Shown here piece after piece: positions 9,038 to 19,019 of a stretch of 64,000 nucleotides of DNA (position 1 is its first letter; the number at the start of each line of letters is the position of its first letter). Source of the DNA: Ceratorhiza oryzae-sativae (taxonomy: Eukaryota > Basidiomycota > Agaricomycetes > Cantharellales > Ceratobasidiaceae). The notes under the pieces are model-generated. The model made no database searches and was not told where the DNA came from. It was given only the letters and a program-made list of their open reading frames with translations. The DNA is taken from NCBI GenBank assembly GCA_030998015.1, contig JARWMV010000006.1:372001-436000 (forward strand), given 5' to 3'. Made by a program: the position numbers and the translations under genes.

Positions 9038-10193
9038 ACAGCTTCTCTAGTGTGTATGTGTGCAAAGTGATTATGCCAAAGCCTGAGATGGTGGCTGTGC
9101 TGCTGATGCCCTGGATTGTCAAGGACATTGGAATAAAGTTGGTTAGATGCTCATGCCAGTTGGTAACATGACAGGATGCATCAGAGTCAATGATCCAGGC
9201 ATTGTCTAGACCAATGCCAAATTGGGTGTTGTTCTGAAAGGAGAAGGAGAAATGCTTGAAGTTTTTGGCAAAATATCACTGTATGTACATTGGTAGATCT
9301 TTGAATGCTGGCACAGGTGGATTTGGAGTAGTAAGGAATTCTTGGGTAATCAGTGCACAAGAAGATTGTTGGTTTGAGCTGGGTGTATGTGTTGTAGTAG
9401 CATGTGTGAAACAGAAAGTGTAGGCAAAATCTGAAGACAAGATAAAATTTGCACACTTGCCATTGTTGCTGTTGTCTTGGCTGTTGCAACACTGGCTGTT
9501 ATTGCTGTTGTTGCCATTATTGCTGGTATTATGCACATTTTTGCAGCAATTGTTGCGTTCACTGGTGTTAGCACAACCAGTACCACAGCCTTGGCCAGTT
9601 CCTCAGCAGCTGTTGCCAGTGTGTCCACCTCTATGCCTGCCACCTCCAGGTTTATGGCAGTCAGCCTTTTTGTGACCTGGTATGCTGCAGTTATGGCATA
9701 TAATCTTGATTACAGCTGAAGCATGGTGACTTGGAGTGCCTTGGCAATTTCCAGGGACTTGGCAATTATGTGCAAAAAAGGATTTTTCAGTGGCAACAGA
9801 CTTTTGGCAATGATATTTGGCAAGTAGGTGGGATTGTATGTTGATAGATAACTTGGAGCCATCAGTATCACCAGATTCAGGGTGTTGAGGGATGACAGAG
9901 ACAAGTACCTGCCAGGATTCAGGCAGCAAGACTAAGAGTTGCCAAATGAATTTGATTTCTTTGAGTTGATCAGATGATTTGGCAAGGAGCACAATGTTGA
10001 GATTGTTAAATATCTTGCATAAATCCTTTATATGCACCTCTAAGTTGTCTCCTTTGTTCATGCATAGTGAAGTGAAGCAATTTTGCAGCATAGTCATAGT
10101 GGCAATGCCTAAGGATTGGTACTGGTTCCTAAGGAGGGCCCAGGTGTTGGCAACAGAGGTTTTGCAGGCAATGTGGATCACAGGGCCAGTGTC
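9038..10193 (-). pseudogene. Copia gag C-terminal part and start of protease
   Basis: The minus-strand frame 10193-9603 has a Copia gag (UBN2-like) body and a CCHC zinc knuckle (CHNCSIPGHKKADC). Further down, near 9200, the protease signature is seen as DSDASCH in place of the usual DSGAT/SxH. The coding part ends at about 9038, where the TGCCAG-rich element begins, so integrase, RT and RNase H are absent. The N-terminal part of gag lies at 16439-17178, split off by element B. His/Cys positions of the knuckle are kept, but the protease Gly is changed to Asp. Confidence 0.75.
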
Positions 10194-10706
10194 TGTCAGA
10201 GCTACAACCTGAACAGTAGCGTCAAACACCTAAGTGGTGATGACAAGCCTATGGGCAGCGATGCCGGAGGCTTTACTGACAACGTCTAAGGTGGGACGTG
10301 CAGTGAGGGTGCAATAAGACGCAAGGAGGTAGGGAAGTAGGTGCACTTGTCCTTAAGAGGACTGGGCAGGGACTATGGACTGGTAAGTCACACAGGTAGT
10401 AGAAGGGATATGACAGGAGGTCGAGTTCTGAGGCTTAAGGCTCTCAGACTCTCCCTTATATATTCATACGATGAGCTATATCAAATACACGTATGGTGCG
10501 AGACAACTATCGTACGATGTGAGAATGGTGCCATGTAACGGAATATTCCAGAAGGTACAAACAGAACATAAACAACAACAAGGTCACGTGATCCTGTAAG
10601 TGATTCCATGCATATAACCAATTAAACAGGACTTGTCCAAAAAATATGAAAAGGAGAAATATACAAAAATTATAATAAAATCCGCGTCATGGTCTAGGCC
10701 GTGACA
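10194..10706 (-). repeat. 3' LTR of element B
   Basis: This runs TGTCAGAGC...CCGTGACA on the plus strand; on the coding strand it starts TGTCACGGCC and ends GCTCTGACA. It holds a TATATAAG box and the block AGAACTCGACCT. Differences from the 5' LTR are almost all C/T or G/A. The outer boundary joins the GTGTC duplication at 10189. Confidence 0.95.
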
Positions 10707-10722
10707 CTTCCCCCCCTTCAAG
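10707..10722 (-). other. Polypurine tract of element B
   Basis: The minus strand reads TTGAAGGGGGGGAAG directly before the 3' LTR. This is the expected plus-strand priming site and confirms the minus orientation of the element. Confidence 0.8.
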
Positions 10723-10744
10723 GTCCAAGTGCATTGGGATGGAG

Positions 10745-13700
10745 TCAGTGGAATTCTTTGACTCGTTCAGGTGCATTCTTAAGTTCGGCTTTGGGTAACC
10801 ATAGGTTTTCTTCTGGTCCATATCCTTTCCATTTGACATAATACTCCAATCTTCTTCCAACCTTTCGAGAGTCCAGAATTTCTTCAACTTCAAATTCTTC
10901 TTCACCATCAGGAGTGACCACCAGTGGGACAGGTACAGGTTGCCGGTTATAGTCATCTATTGGTTTTGGGAATAGGAGTGAAGTGTGGAATACCGGATGG
11001 ACCTTCATGGACTTGGGTAATTCCAGTTTGAAGGTATGTTTCCCAATTTGTTCCAGTACCTTGTATGGTCCAAAACGCCTGTTATCCAATTTCTTAGAAG
11101 GGCGTATAGTTTTGATATTTGAGCCGTCTAGGAAGACCTTTGATCCAACTTCAATCTTTGGTGCTTCACAATGCTTTCAATTATAATATTCAGAGTATGT
11201 TCGATTGGCAATCATTAGAGCAGCCTTGGCCTCTTCTTGGATTTCCTTGAGGTGTTCGGCGTGTTGATCGGCGGCAGGTACCTGGCTTTCTTTGGTGTTA
11301 CCCACAGTGAAGTCTGGGTTGTAACCATAGCAGGCAAAGAATGGTGTGTGGCTTGATCCTGAGTGCTTCCCATTATTATACGCGAATTCCGCCATAGGCA
11401 ATGCTGCTACCCAATCTGTCTGTCTGTGATTTATGTAGTGACAAAGATATATTTCGACAAATTGGTTAAGTCTTTCGCTTTGCCCATCAACCTGTGGTCT
11501 GTACGCCGTGGAGTAGTGTGGTTCAATGTTTAGGCGTTTGTACAATTGGCGAAGGAATTTGGCATTGAAGTTAGGGCCTCGGTCCGATATGGTTTTTCGG
11601 GGTAATCCGTGTAGCTTCCAGACAAAGCTTACAAATAGGTTTGCGATGTCTACTGCAGTGGCTCCTGAGTGTGTGGGGATAAAGTGTACCATTTTTGATA
11701 ATCGGTCCACCACTGTGAGTATTGCATCGTAACCTTCTGACATCAGTAATCCAGTGATCAAGTCATAGGTGATTTCCTCCCAGGGTTTATTTGGTAAGTC
11801 TATGGGTTGTAGGAGACCAGGAGGGGCTTGGTTTGAATGCTTGTTCCGGATACACAAGTCGCATGCCTGAATATAATTGACAACAGATTTTTTCATTCTG
11901 GACCAATAGTAATCTCGGGATAAGAGATCTAGTGTCCTAAAATGCCCTGGATGCCCTGCTGCAGGATTGTCATGTTGGCTTTCTATGACTACTCGTCTGA
12001 TTTCTGACTCGTTTGGTACGTATATGCGGTCGTGGTAGTACAACAAGTCATCTTCTAGACGCCAGCCTTTAACCGGAATGTTTTCCTCGAGGGACTTTAG
12101 AATCTTTGATACGGTTTTATCACCTGGTAACGCATCCCTGATTAAATCATTGAGGGAATGGTTGGTGAGAATTGCCGAAATGAAAAGCTCGGGGCTGATG
12201 AGCGGCGGGGTTTCACCCCCCTCTTTAGCTGCCTCTCTCCGAAGTGATTCTCGTCAAGATAGTATATCAGCTTTTCCGTTTTGTGCCCCTTTTCTGTATT
12301 TGATTCTGTAGTTGTAGTCGGCCAGGAAGCCCATCCACCTTGCTTGTCTCCGGTTTAAGTCCCTTTTTGTCTGGAAGAACTCTAGATTCTTGTGGTCTGA
12401 GAGTACCAAGACAGGGATTTCAGATCCTTCGAGCAAGTGACGCCATTCTTTGAATGCTCGTATCATAGCCAGTAATTCTTTATCGTGTATATCATAATTT
12501 CGTTCGGCTGGTGATAGAGTTTTGGAATAGAAGGCTACTGGGTGCAATTTACCGTCTCTGCCATACTGGTTAAGGATAGCTCCAGTGGCAAAGTCAGATG
12601 CATCACATTCCAGTATAAATTCCTTTGTGACGTCTGGTTGGATTAAGACAGGAGATTCGACTAGTGCTTTTTTTAGAATTTGGAAAGATGCTTCCTCATT
12701 CTTACCCCATCGCCACTGGACGTCTTTCTGCAAGAGCTGGTACATAGGCCAAGCTCGTCCTGCAAAGTCCTCTATGAAGCGGCGATAGTAGTTAAAAAAC
12801 CCTAGTGCTTCCTGTACTTCCTTTACGGTACGCGGTGTTTCCCAATTGACCGCTTCCGTGACCTTTTTTGGGTCTGTTTTGACTCCTTCGCCATTGGCAA
12901 TTACGCCTAGGTATTCTACTTCAGAGGCGTTGAAGACACATTTTTCCAGGTTGCAGTATAGCTGGTGTTTCCTAAGTCGGGATAACACCTCTTGGACGTG
13001 CTTTGTGTGATCCACAGGGTTTTTGGAGAATATAAGTATGTCGTCAAGGTATACTATGACTGACACATCTAGTAAATCCCTAAAGATCTTGTTCATGAAG
13101 TTCTGGAAGGCGGCTGGAGCATTACAAAGACCGAAAGGCATGACCAGGTATTCGAATAGACCATATTTCGTTTTAAACGCTGTTTTCCATTCATCTCCTT
13201 CTTTAATTCTGACCAGATTATAGCCAGATTTAAGATCCAGAGTTGTGAATATGCGTGCTCCTCTCAATTTCTCTACCAAGGTGGAAATGAGAGGTATGGG
13301 ATACGCGTTTCGTACTGTGTTGGAATTGAGCGAACAATAATCGACACACATCCTTCTTTTGCCATTCTTTTTAGGAACAAAGATTACTGGAGAGCTGTAT
13401 CGTGATTTGGAGGGCCTGATCAACCCTTTGTCCAACTGCTCTTTGAGTATTCTTCTTAATTCTTCATCATCCGAAGGGCGAAGGGGGTATACTGGTCCTT
13501 TTACTGGTGTGTTTTGATCCTTGAGGACTATCTCAAGGTCATATGGACGGTGAGGAGGTAACTCCGTCACTTTGTCCTCAGAAAATACGTCCGTATAGTC
13601 TCGGAGTTCCTCTGGGATGCCTTCAAGTGGTTTTGATACCACGACACCTCCAGGGTCCCTAGGGATGCCTTCAAGAGGTTGGTAAGCCTTGACACCTCCT

Positions 13701-14248
13701 AGGTTTTCATTGAATGGGTCAACGACACCACCAACATTGCCAAGAACTACATTAGAAGCAAGAACACAGTTTTTTATACAAAAGTTTGAGTTAAAGGTAA
13801 TACGTTTAATTGGCCAGTCAATATTTGGATTATGTAATTTGAGCCACGACATTCCTAGTACTAAGGTGTGTCTACCTATGTCTGCTACATTACAAACCAA
13901 TTGTTCCTTATGACTGCCTATTTCTAAAATAAAAACACATTCTGTATCAACAATACCAGAAGAGATTTCACGACCATCGATAACTTTTAATTTTTTTGGA
14001 TTTTTCTTTTTATAAGTGGGTATTCGATATTGTCTAACTAGGCATGGGTGTATAAAGCATGAAGATGCGCCTGAGTCGATCATAGCCCAACCATGCATGG
14101 TTTGCATATGGTTGATGCTTTTATTTTCTGGAGCGGACGGGGCTTGAGATGCAACAAAATATATATTCAAAGGGGACACGTTGTCTATAGCATATATCTC
14201 AAAGTCCGTACAGGTTTCGCTTGATACATTTGCTCCATCAATGTTCAA
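10745..14248 (-). pseudogene. pol: Pol polyprotein of element B (PR-RT-RH-IN-chromodomain)
   Basis: One frame runs from about 14248 to 10745 with only two stops, TGA at 12254-12256 and TGA at 11177-11179. Domains in order: aspartic protease (MIDSGASSCFIH), RT (VIFVPKKNGKRRMCVDY; LVMPFGLCNAPAAF; YLDDILIFS), RNase H (ILECDASDFATG; DKELLAMIRAFKEWRH), integrase with HHCC zinc finger (CDLCIRNK) and core (TVVDRLSKMVHF; ISDRGPNFNAKFL), and a chromodomain (EFEVEEILDSRKVGRRLEYYVKWKGYG). The frame overlaps the gag stop by a few bases in the -1 phase, so a -1 shift or reinitiation is implied. The first stop falls at the end of RNase H and the second at the end of integrase, so RT-RH could still be made alone. 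Confidence 0.93.
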
Positions 14249-15585
14249 GCGTCCTCGTTTTCTGATTCATCCCCAGAAAGGGAAGCAGCTTGCCCAGAAT
14301 AGGGTTTGGAGGGACAAGCGCTAGAATAATGGCCACGACCACCGCACATGCTGCATATTACAGGTTTTTTTCCTTTCCCTGCTGAATCTAGATCCATAGG
14401 TCCAGGTCCCAACCCCTTGGCCAGGGTAGGAGCTGAGGGAGCGACGACGATCGGATGTGAATCTTTTTGGATTTGTCTGAAGGTAGTTTCCTCAGATGAT
14501 CCATCGTTCCATTTGATCGTGGGAATCGACTGTCCTTTGGCGTTGCAGTTTATAGCCGAAATTGTTCCTTTGCGAGCCTTGCCATCTGGACCAAGCATGT
14601 ACACCTTTTCCCCAACAGACATCTTTTCCCTGGCCTGGCCTTTGGGAGGAGCTGTTGACGGCAAGGTGGAAGCTTTGGTAGAGGTGCTAGCCACATTGGA
14701 AGAGGAAGGTTTGGAAGATGGGTTTTGTGCCTGGAACGACTCGATACGCTGATCGATTCTGAGTGCTTTGTCTGCAAGGGTTTGCAAGGTGACGTTGGCA
14801 GCCATATGATCATAGTCTTGGGCCACAAGGAATTCCTTGATTTTGACCATGAGACCATCATAGAAGTGATCGCGAAGGGATGCGTCATTGTAGCCGAGGC
14901 CCTGGGAATATGTCTGGAAGTCTTTGAAGTATTCTTGGACCGAATTCTTTTGTTTGAGCAATTTGAATTTTGCCCTGAAGTTTTTGGTCTTGTTGGCAAC
15001 GTTCCAGCAAGCGTTAAATTGGGTCCAGAAATCATTGACATTGTGAAGCCAAGTGACCAGATTGCCATTAATAACGTCGTCTTCTAGGTAGGGTTCCAGC
15101 CATTTGTGCACTTTGCCATCCAGGCATGAAATGATGTAAGCGATCTGCTCATCAGCAGTCGCAGAGGGATAGGAAGTCCGCAAATAATGGGCCACCGCGA
15201 CCCTGAAGGATACCGCTTTGTTTTTATCCGAACCATCAAATTTAGCAGGCGCCGATAACTTGGGTGCTCGAGTACACGCAATAGAGGTGCTTGTACCAGG
15301 TGCTTGGACTGCAGCCTGGAGCGAGACTACATTCGTATCAAGGTTAGATAGGCTTGTATCGTGGTTCTGGAGAGTGGTATTGATAGTGGATAGTTCAGCC
15401 AACTGTTGATTGATGAATACCGCCAGATTATTGTTTATTGCAATCAGCGCGTCCTTGATTGTTTGGGTGAATGCTAATAGGTCGGCTGGATCGGTGGGTA
15501 TTTGAATCTGAGTGGCATCGAACTGAATCCACGCAGGGGCAGGGTTTGGTGCGGACATAGCTAAAAGAGGAAGTGGGATGGACAA
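14245..15585 (-). CDS. gag: Gag of element B
   Basis: An intact frame of 446 codons encodes a retrotransposon gag. It has a helical N-terminal region with coiled coil (AELSTINTTLQNHDTSLSNL), a capsid-like core (AVSFRVAVAHYLRT, NDFWTQFNACWN, NSVQEYFKDFQTYSQ) and a C-terminal CCHC zinc knuckle (CSMCGGRGHYSSAC) that binds element RNA. The first Met is at 15585, and a second at 15558 (MSAPNPAPAW) is equally likely. The stop TGA at 14247-14245 overlaps the pol frame. It is the only intact ORF of the element. Confidence 0.92.
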   Translation of the reverse strand: MSIPLPLLAMSAPNPAPAWIQFDATQIQIPTDPADLLAFTQTIKDALIAINNNLAVFINQQLAELSTINTTLQNHDTSLSNLDTNVVSLQAAVQAPGTSTSIACTRAPKLSAPAKFDGSDKNKAVSFRVAVAHYLRTSYPSATADEQIAYIISCLDGKVHKWLEPYLEDDVINGNLVTWLHNVNDFWTQFNACWNVANKTKNFRAKFKLLKQKNSVQEYFKDFQTYSQGLGYNDASLRDHFYDGLMVKIKEFLVAQDYDHMAANVTLQTLADKALRIDQRIESFQAQNPSSKPSSSNVASTSTKASTLPSTAPPKGQAREKMSVGEKVYMLGPDGKARKGTISAINCNAKGQSIPTIKWNDGSSEETTFRQIQKDSHPIVVAPSAPTLAKGLGPGPMDLDSAGKGKKPVICSMCGGRGHYSSACPSKPYSGQAASLSGDESENEDA

Positions 15586-15911
15586 GTATAGTGGGTGCTC
15601 TTGAAGCCGGGATTTTCACTCTCAAACACTGTGGCTGCTCTGCTACCTAGCGTTGAACAATGACTACAACTAATCAACAAGCCTTTGACAGGCGTGATAT
15701 AGAGCGTCTTTTTTGCAAGCGGGTAGTTTGCTGTCTGCAACACGTGCGGTGATGGACAAGAGTCCTAGGGTTGGGCGATAGGTACCGTCTGCCTTGTAGA
15801 CACCTGTTACTGGATAGTCTCTTTCCGCTTTTGATTATTATGCGGTCCAAGCCTTTCTCCGTTTCACAGTAGGCTAGTACAGGGGTACGTCTCAATCCCG
15901 AGTGATGAGGA
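15586..15911 (-). other. 5' leader of element B
   Basis: This is untranslated sequence between the primer site and gag, with no frame I would call a gene. Several short minus-strand frames cross it, but none begins with a credible start or shows domains. Confidence 0.6.
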
Positions 15912-15923
15912 AGAACTCGACCT
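15912..15923 (-). promoter_or_regulatory. Primer binding site matching the LTR R region (self-priming)
   Basis: Two bases after the 5' LTR the coding strand reads AGGTCGAGTTCT. Its exact 12-base complement, AGAACTCGACCT, lies in the LTR at 16161-16150, about 26-33 bases downstream of the TATATAAG box (16194-16187), i.e. near the expected start of the transcript. No tRNA-like TGG... primer site is visible. This matches the self-priming layout known for Tf1/sushi-type elements. Confidence 0.7.
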
Positions 15924-15925
15924 AA

Positions 15926-16438
15926 TGTCAGAGCTACGACCTGAACAGTAGCGTCAAACACCTAAGTGGTGATGACAAGCCTATGGGCAGCGATGCCGGA
16001 GGCTTTACTGACAACGTCTAAGGTGGGACGTGCAGTGAGGGTGCAATAAGACACAAGGAGGTAGGGAAGTAGGTGCACTTGTCCTTAAGAGGACTGGGCA
16101 GGGACTATGGACTGGTAAGTCACACAGGTAGTAGAAGGGATACGACAGGAGGTCGAGTTCTGAGGCTTAAGGCTCTCAGACTCTCCCTTATATATTCATA
16201 CGATGAGCTATATCAAATACATGTATGGTGCAAGACAACTATCGTACGATGTGAGAATGGTGCCATGTAACGGAATATTCCAGAAGGTACAAACAGAACA
16301 TAAACAACAACAAGGTCACGTGATCCTGTAAGTAATTCTATGCATATAACTGATTAAACAGGACTTGTCCAAAAAATATGAAAAGGAGAAATATATAACA
16401 ATCATAATAAAATCCGCGTCATGGTCTAGGCCATGACA
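15926..16438 (-). repeat. 5' LTR of element B
   Basis: This 513-bp LTR on the coding strand starts TGTCATGGCCTAGACCATGA and ends GCTCTGACA. It contains a TATATAAG box (16187-16194) followed by the primer-matching block (16150-16161). Its outer edge abuts the GTGTC duplication at 16439-16443. Confidence 0.95.
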
Positions 16439-17178
16439 GTGTCAATGCAGCAACATAAAGCACCTAGTGTGGCAGTGTTCTTTTTGTCCCAAGCAGGTTG
16501 GTTGTTTGGATTGCTAGGTTGAGGGGTAGAACTGCTGACAATGTCCCATACATTGACCTCTTGAAACATATCTTGCATTTGTATGCACCAGACTTGATAG
16601 TCATCCTGGCCTTGGAGCTTGGCAATCATGTAGTTCTTGTCAGTGATGACTAGCATGGGAGCATTGGGCATGCCTTTGGATGATGACACCATAGTAGCAG
16701 GCTGAGCAGTAGCAGCAGTGGCAGTGATAGTAGATGAAGGTGCAGGCATGATAGGTAGTGTGGGGGTGATGGGTTTGGTGGGCAATGGTAGGCTGATCTG
16801 GGCAAACAACAATAGATATAGGTGGTTGTCAAGTGGTAGACTTTCAAGGCTTGTGTGTGTATGCACCCCTAGTAGCTGTTCATATAGGCTGAGTTGATCA
16901 AGGGTAAAATGGTATTTGGTAGTGCTGAGCTGTAGGGTGTAAAGCTGATTGTGGAGATTGCATTTGACAGTATTGAGGGTGGATGTGTTTGAGGGTGATG
17001 GCAGTAGCACAACATTGAAGGGCACTGGATTGAGTGTGAAGTTGGCAAACTTGTCTGTAACACCTGTAGTGTTGAGGAAATCTTGTACTTGGCAATCTGA
17101 TGAAGTTGGTGACAAGTGAGGCAATAGATGCAGTGATTGAGCAGGTGTAGATAACTGAGGATTTGACAGGGTGGGCAA
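16439..17178 (-). pseudogene. Copia gag N-terminal part
   Basis: The minus-strand frame from 17178 contains a low-complexity region (TITATAATAQPATMVSSS) and then the Copia gag signature LQGQDDYQVWCIQMQDMF (the LxGxxNYxxWxxxM type). It runs straight into element B at the GTGTC duplication. The rest of gag continues at 10193. CG dinucleotides are scarce, as in element A. Confidence 0.8.
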
Positions 17179-17200
17179 CTGGTGAGCTCAATAACAACTG

Positions 17201-17212
17201 GGGCTCATAACC
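17201..17212 (-). promoter_or_regulatory. Copia primer binding site, initiator-tRNA anticodon type
   Basis: The plus strand reads GGGCTCATAACC, directly against the inner edge of the Copia LTR. This equals the anticodon arm of eukaryotic initiator tRNA-Met (CAT anticodon in the middle), so on the element strand GGTTATGAGCCC is complementary to that arm. Drosophila copia and yeast Ty5 are known to prime from a half molecule of this tRNA. Confidence 0.65.
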
Positions 17213-17550
17213 TGTTGAAGCACAGAGAATAACTGCACTCCAATTGAGACTTAGTGCAGTGAGACAAAGCAGATTGAGCGTGCTAGAGATGAGTGGGGAG
17301 AACATTGCTGAGGTTGAAGCAACATGTACATTTGTTTATATAGAATACAACAGGAAAAATCAGGTGGTACATCAGCATGTGTACAAGAGAAGGAAAGTAC
17401 AAACAGGGATAAAACACATAACATTGGATGCAAGACAAAGGAAAGGTAAAATATTGATATATCCTTGATATATGTGTGGAATCGTTCAACAGAACACCCT
17501 ATGCCAGATTGCACCCTGTATCTCCACATCTGCTCATTGCATCTGACTCC

Positions 17551-18608
17551 TGTCATGGCCTAGACCATGAGCACAAATTTATTCTGATTTTATCTTATTT
17601 TATTTTCATTGGCTTTCATGGCTTTTTGGACAAGTCCTGTTTATTCAGATATATGTGTGGAATTGTTGATTGAGTCACATGACCTTGTTGTTGTTGACCA
17701 CTGTGAATGTATTCTGGAATATTGTGACTGATGTGGCACCACTCCTGTAAATTGTACAATTCTATATTTCACATGTACTGCCTCCTGCTGAATATATGAG
17801 AGTCTGAGAGCCTTAAGCCTCAGAACTCAACCTCCTGTTGATATCCCCTCTACCTGTGTGGTCACCAAGCCTAACAGTACTTGCCCAGTCCTCTTTAGGT
17901 CAAGTGCACCTCTGAACCCCCTCTGCATGTTGTTGCATCCTCCTCCTTCACTGTGCACTCCCTTCTAGGTGTTGTATGTTATGACCTGTCAAACAGACAT
18001 AACAGAGTAACTGAATATTTTACAGATTTATGGCATTTTTTCCAAAACAGAACAAGCCATAAACAAGGACATGTGACCTCAGCACTTACAGTGGTTACCC
18101 TGAACTTGCTCCAGTGTTTCTCTCCATTGTTACTTGGAGCAAGGAGCAAGTTGTCATGTGATCTTGGTGCTTAACCAGTGCTTATGGCAGGATCATGTGA
18201 CCTTGGACCTCGCACAGCTCTATAAGATTTGGAGCTGCACAAACTTAAGATAAACAATTACCTAACCCATGGTACTATATATAACCTGTACCTACTGCAG
18301 ATTGTGCTTAAATAATACATCTGCAGCCACCGCAGCCACAGGCGTATATAAGGAGGATAAAGCAAGATGGGGCACCTCAGCTTGCTTTATCTCATCAACC
18401 ACCATAGACCATAGCAAACACTGTAACTAGAACACTCAATACATACTGCCTAACACCACACCATCAATGCAGCCACTACTTAAGTGCTTCACAGGGAAGC
18501 ATCCAGAGGTTCATGACATTGTAGTTAGACCTTTGGCTGTCATAGCCTATAGGTCTGCCATCACCTTATCAGTGTTTGGCATTATTGTTCAGGTTGTTGG
18601 CTCTGACA
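17551..18608 (+). mobile_element. Solo LTR, family 1, holding another LTR
   Basis: This starts TGTCATGGCCTAGACCATGAGC and ends TTGGCTCTGACA. It is flanked by a perfect duplication ACTCC (17546-17550 and 18609-18613). Taking out the inner LTR and one TTGTA leaves 511 bp, the same size as the copy at 5692-6201. It sits 4 bases from the end of the Copia LTR. Confidence 0.95.
17977..18518 (+). mobile_element. Solo LTR, family 2, nested in a solo LTR
   Basis: A 542-bp unit runs TGTTATGACCTGTC...TTCATGACA, flanked by a perfect duplication TTGTA (17972-17976 and 18519-18523). It is the complete form of the LTR at 1-309. A promoter-like TACTATATATAACC lies near its middle. It is the youngest layer of the nest at this point. 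Confidence 0.95.
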
Positions 18609-18617
18609 ACTCCAACA

Positions 18618-19019
18618 TTGCACACATATCTATCTAAGCTGCATCTATGACTTCAAATAATGACTCTACAAGCTACCACTAACTGCTAGCATGTTACAGG
18701 CTGCTTGGTGAAATAGTGTCATGTGTTCCATTTGATTTGTGGCCTACTGTATGAACCCCATCACTCATTCCATGAAGAAGCAACTTATCAGTGGGAAACC
18801 ACAAAGTGGCTTTAGGATTCAGTTGCTACTATGGTTCACCAGTTATGCACCCATGTTTTCTACTTGCATATATGTCCCTGTATTCTTGCATACACGTCCC
18901 TTGGCCAAATTTGGTAAACTTTCAAAAATTGCTTAGATTTGCCTCCACTTCTTGTGGAGAGGCTGTAAACTAGGCTTTAACATTGCACAAACAAAACTTG
19001 CACACAGGTCAACCCTTTC
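18618..19019. other. Gene-free stretch between Copia LTR and P450
   Basis: No open frame with a recognisable domain is present. The sequence is AT-rich with few CG pairs, like the neighbouring retroelements, and may be older repeat sequence. It holds the 3' flank of the P450 gene, but no clear polyadenylation signal stands out. Confidence 0.5.

Larger units (their letters stand above)
10194..16438 (-). mobile_element. Full-length chromodomain Gypsy element B
   Basis: Two 513-bp LTRs (10194-10706 and 15926-16438) bound about 5.2 kb of internal sequence. A perfect 5-bp target duplication GTGTC sits at 10189-10193 and 16439-16443. Minus-strand order is gag, protease, RT, RNase H, integrase, chromodomain, as in Ty3/Gypsy chromoviruses of the Tf1/sushi type. 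My base-by-base comparison of the two LTRs gives 13 differences (12 transitions), about 97.5 percent identity. It lies inside a Copia gag gene. Two in-frame TGA codons break pol, so it is recent but probably not autonomous. Confidence 0.95.
17213..18617 (-). mobile_element. Copia 5' LTR, split by a nested solo LTR
   Basis: The LTR reads TGTTGAAGC... from 17213 and, once the nested insert is ignored, ends ...GACTCCAACA at 18617, with matching TGTTG/CAACA ends and about 342 bp of its own. The primer site touches its inner edge. The outer flank is TTGCA (18618-18622), but the matching duplication is lost because the other end of the element is gone. The right end is inferred from the inverted terminal bases. 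Confidence 0.6.

Noticed and set aside
14348..14752. Plus-strand ORF in element B gag
   Set aside because: Antisense of an intact gag with recognised capsid and zinc-knuckle motifs.
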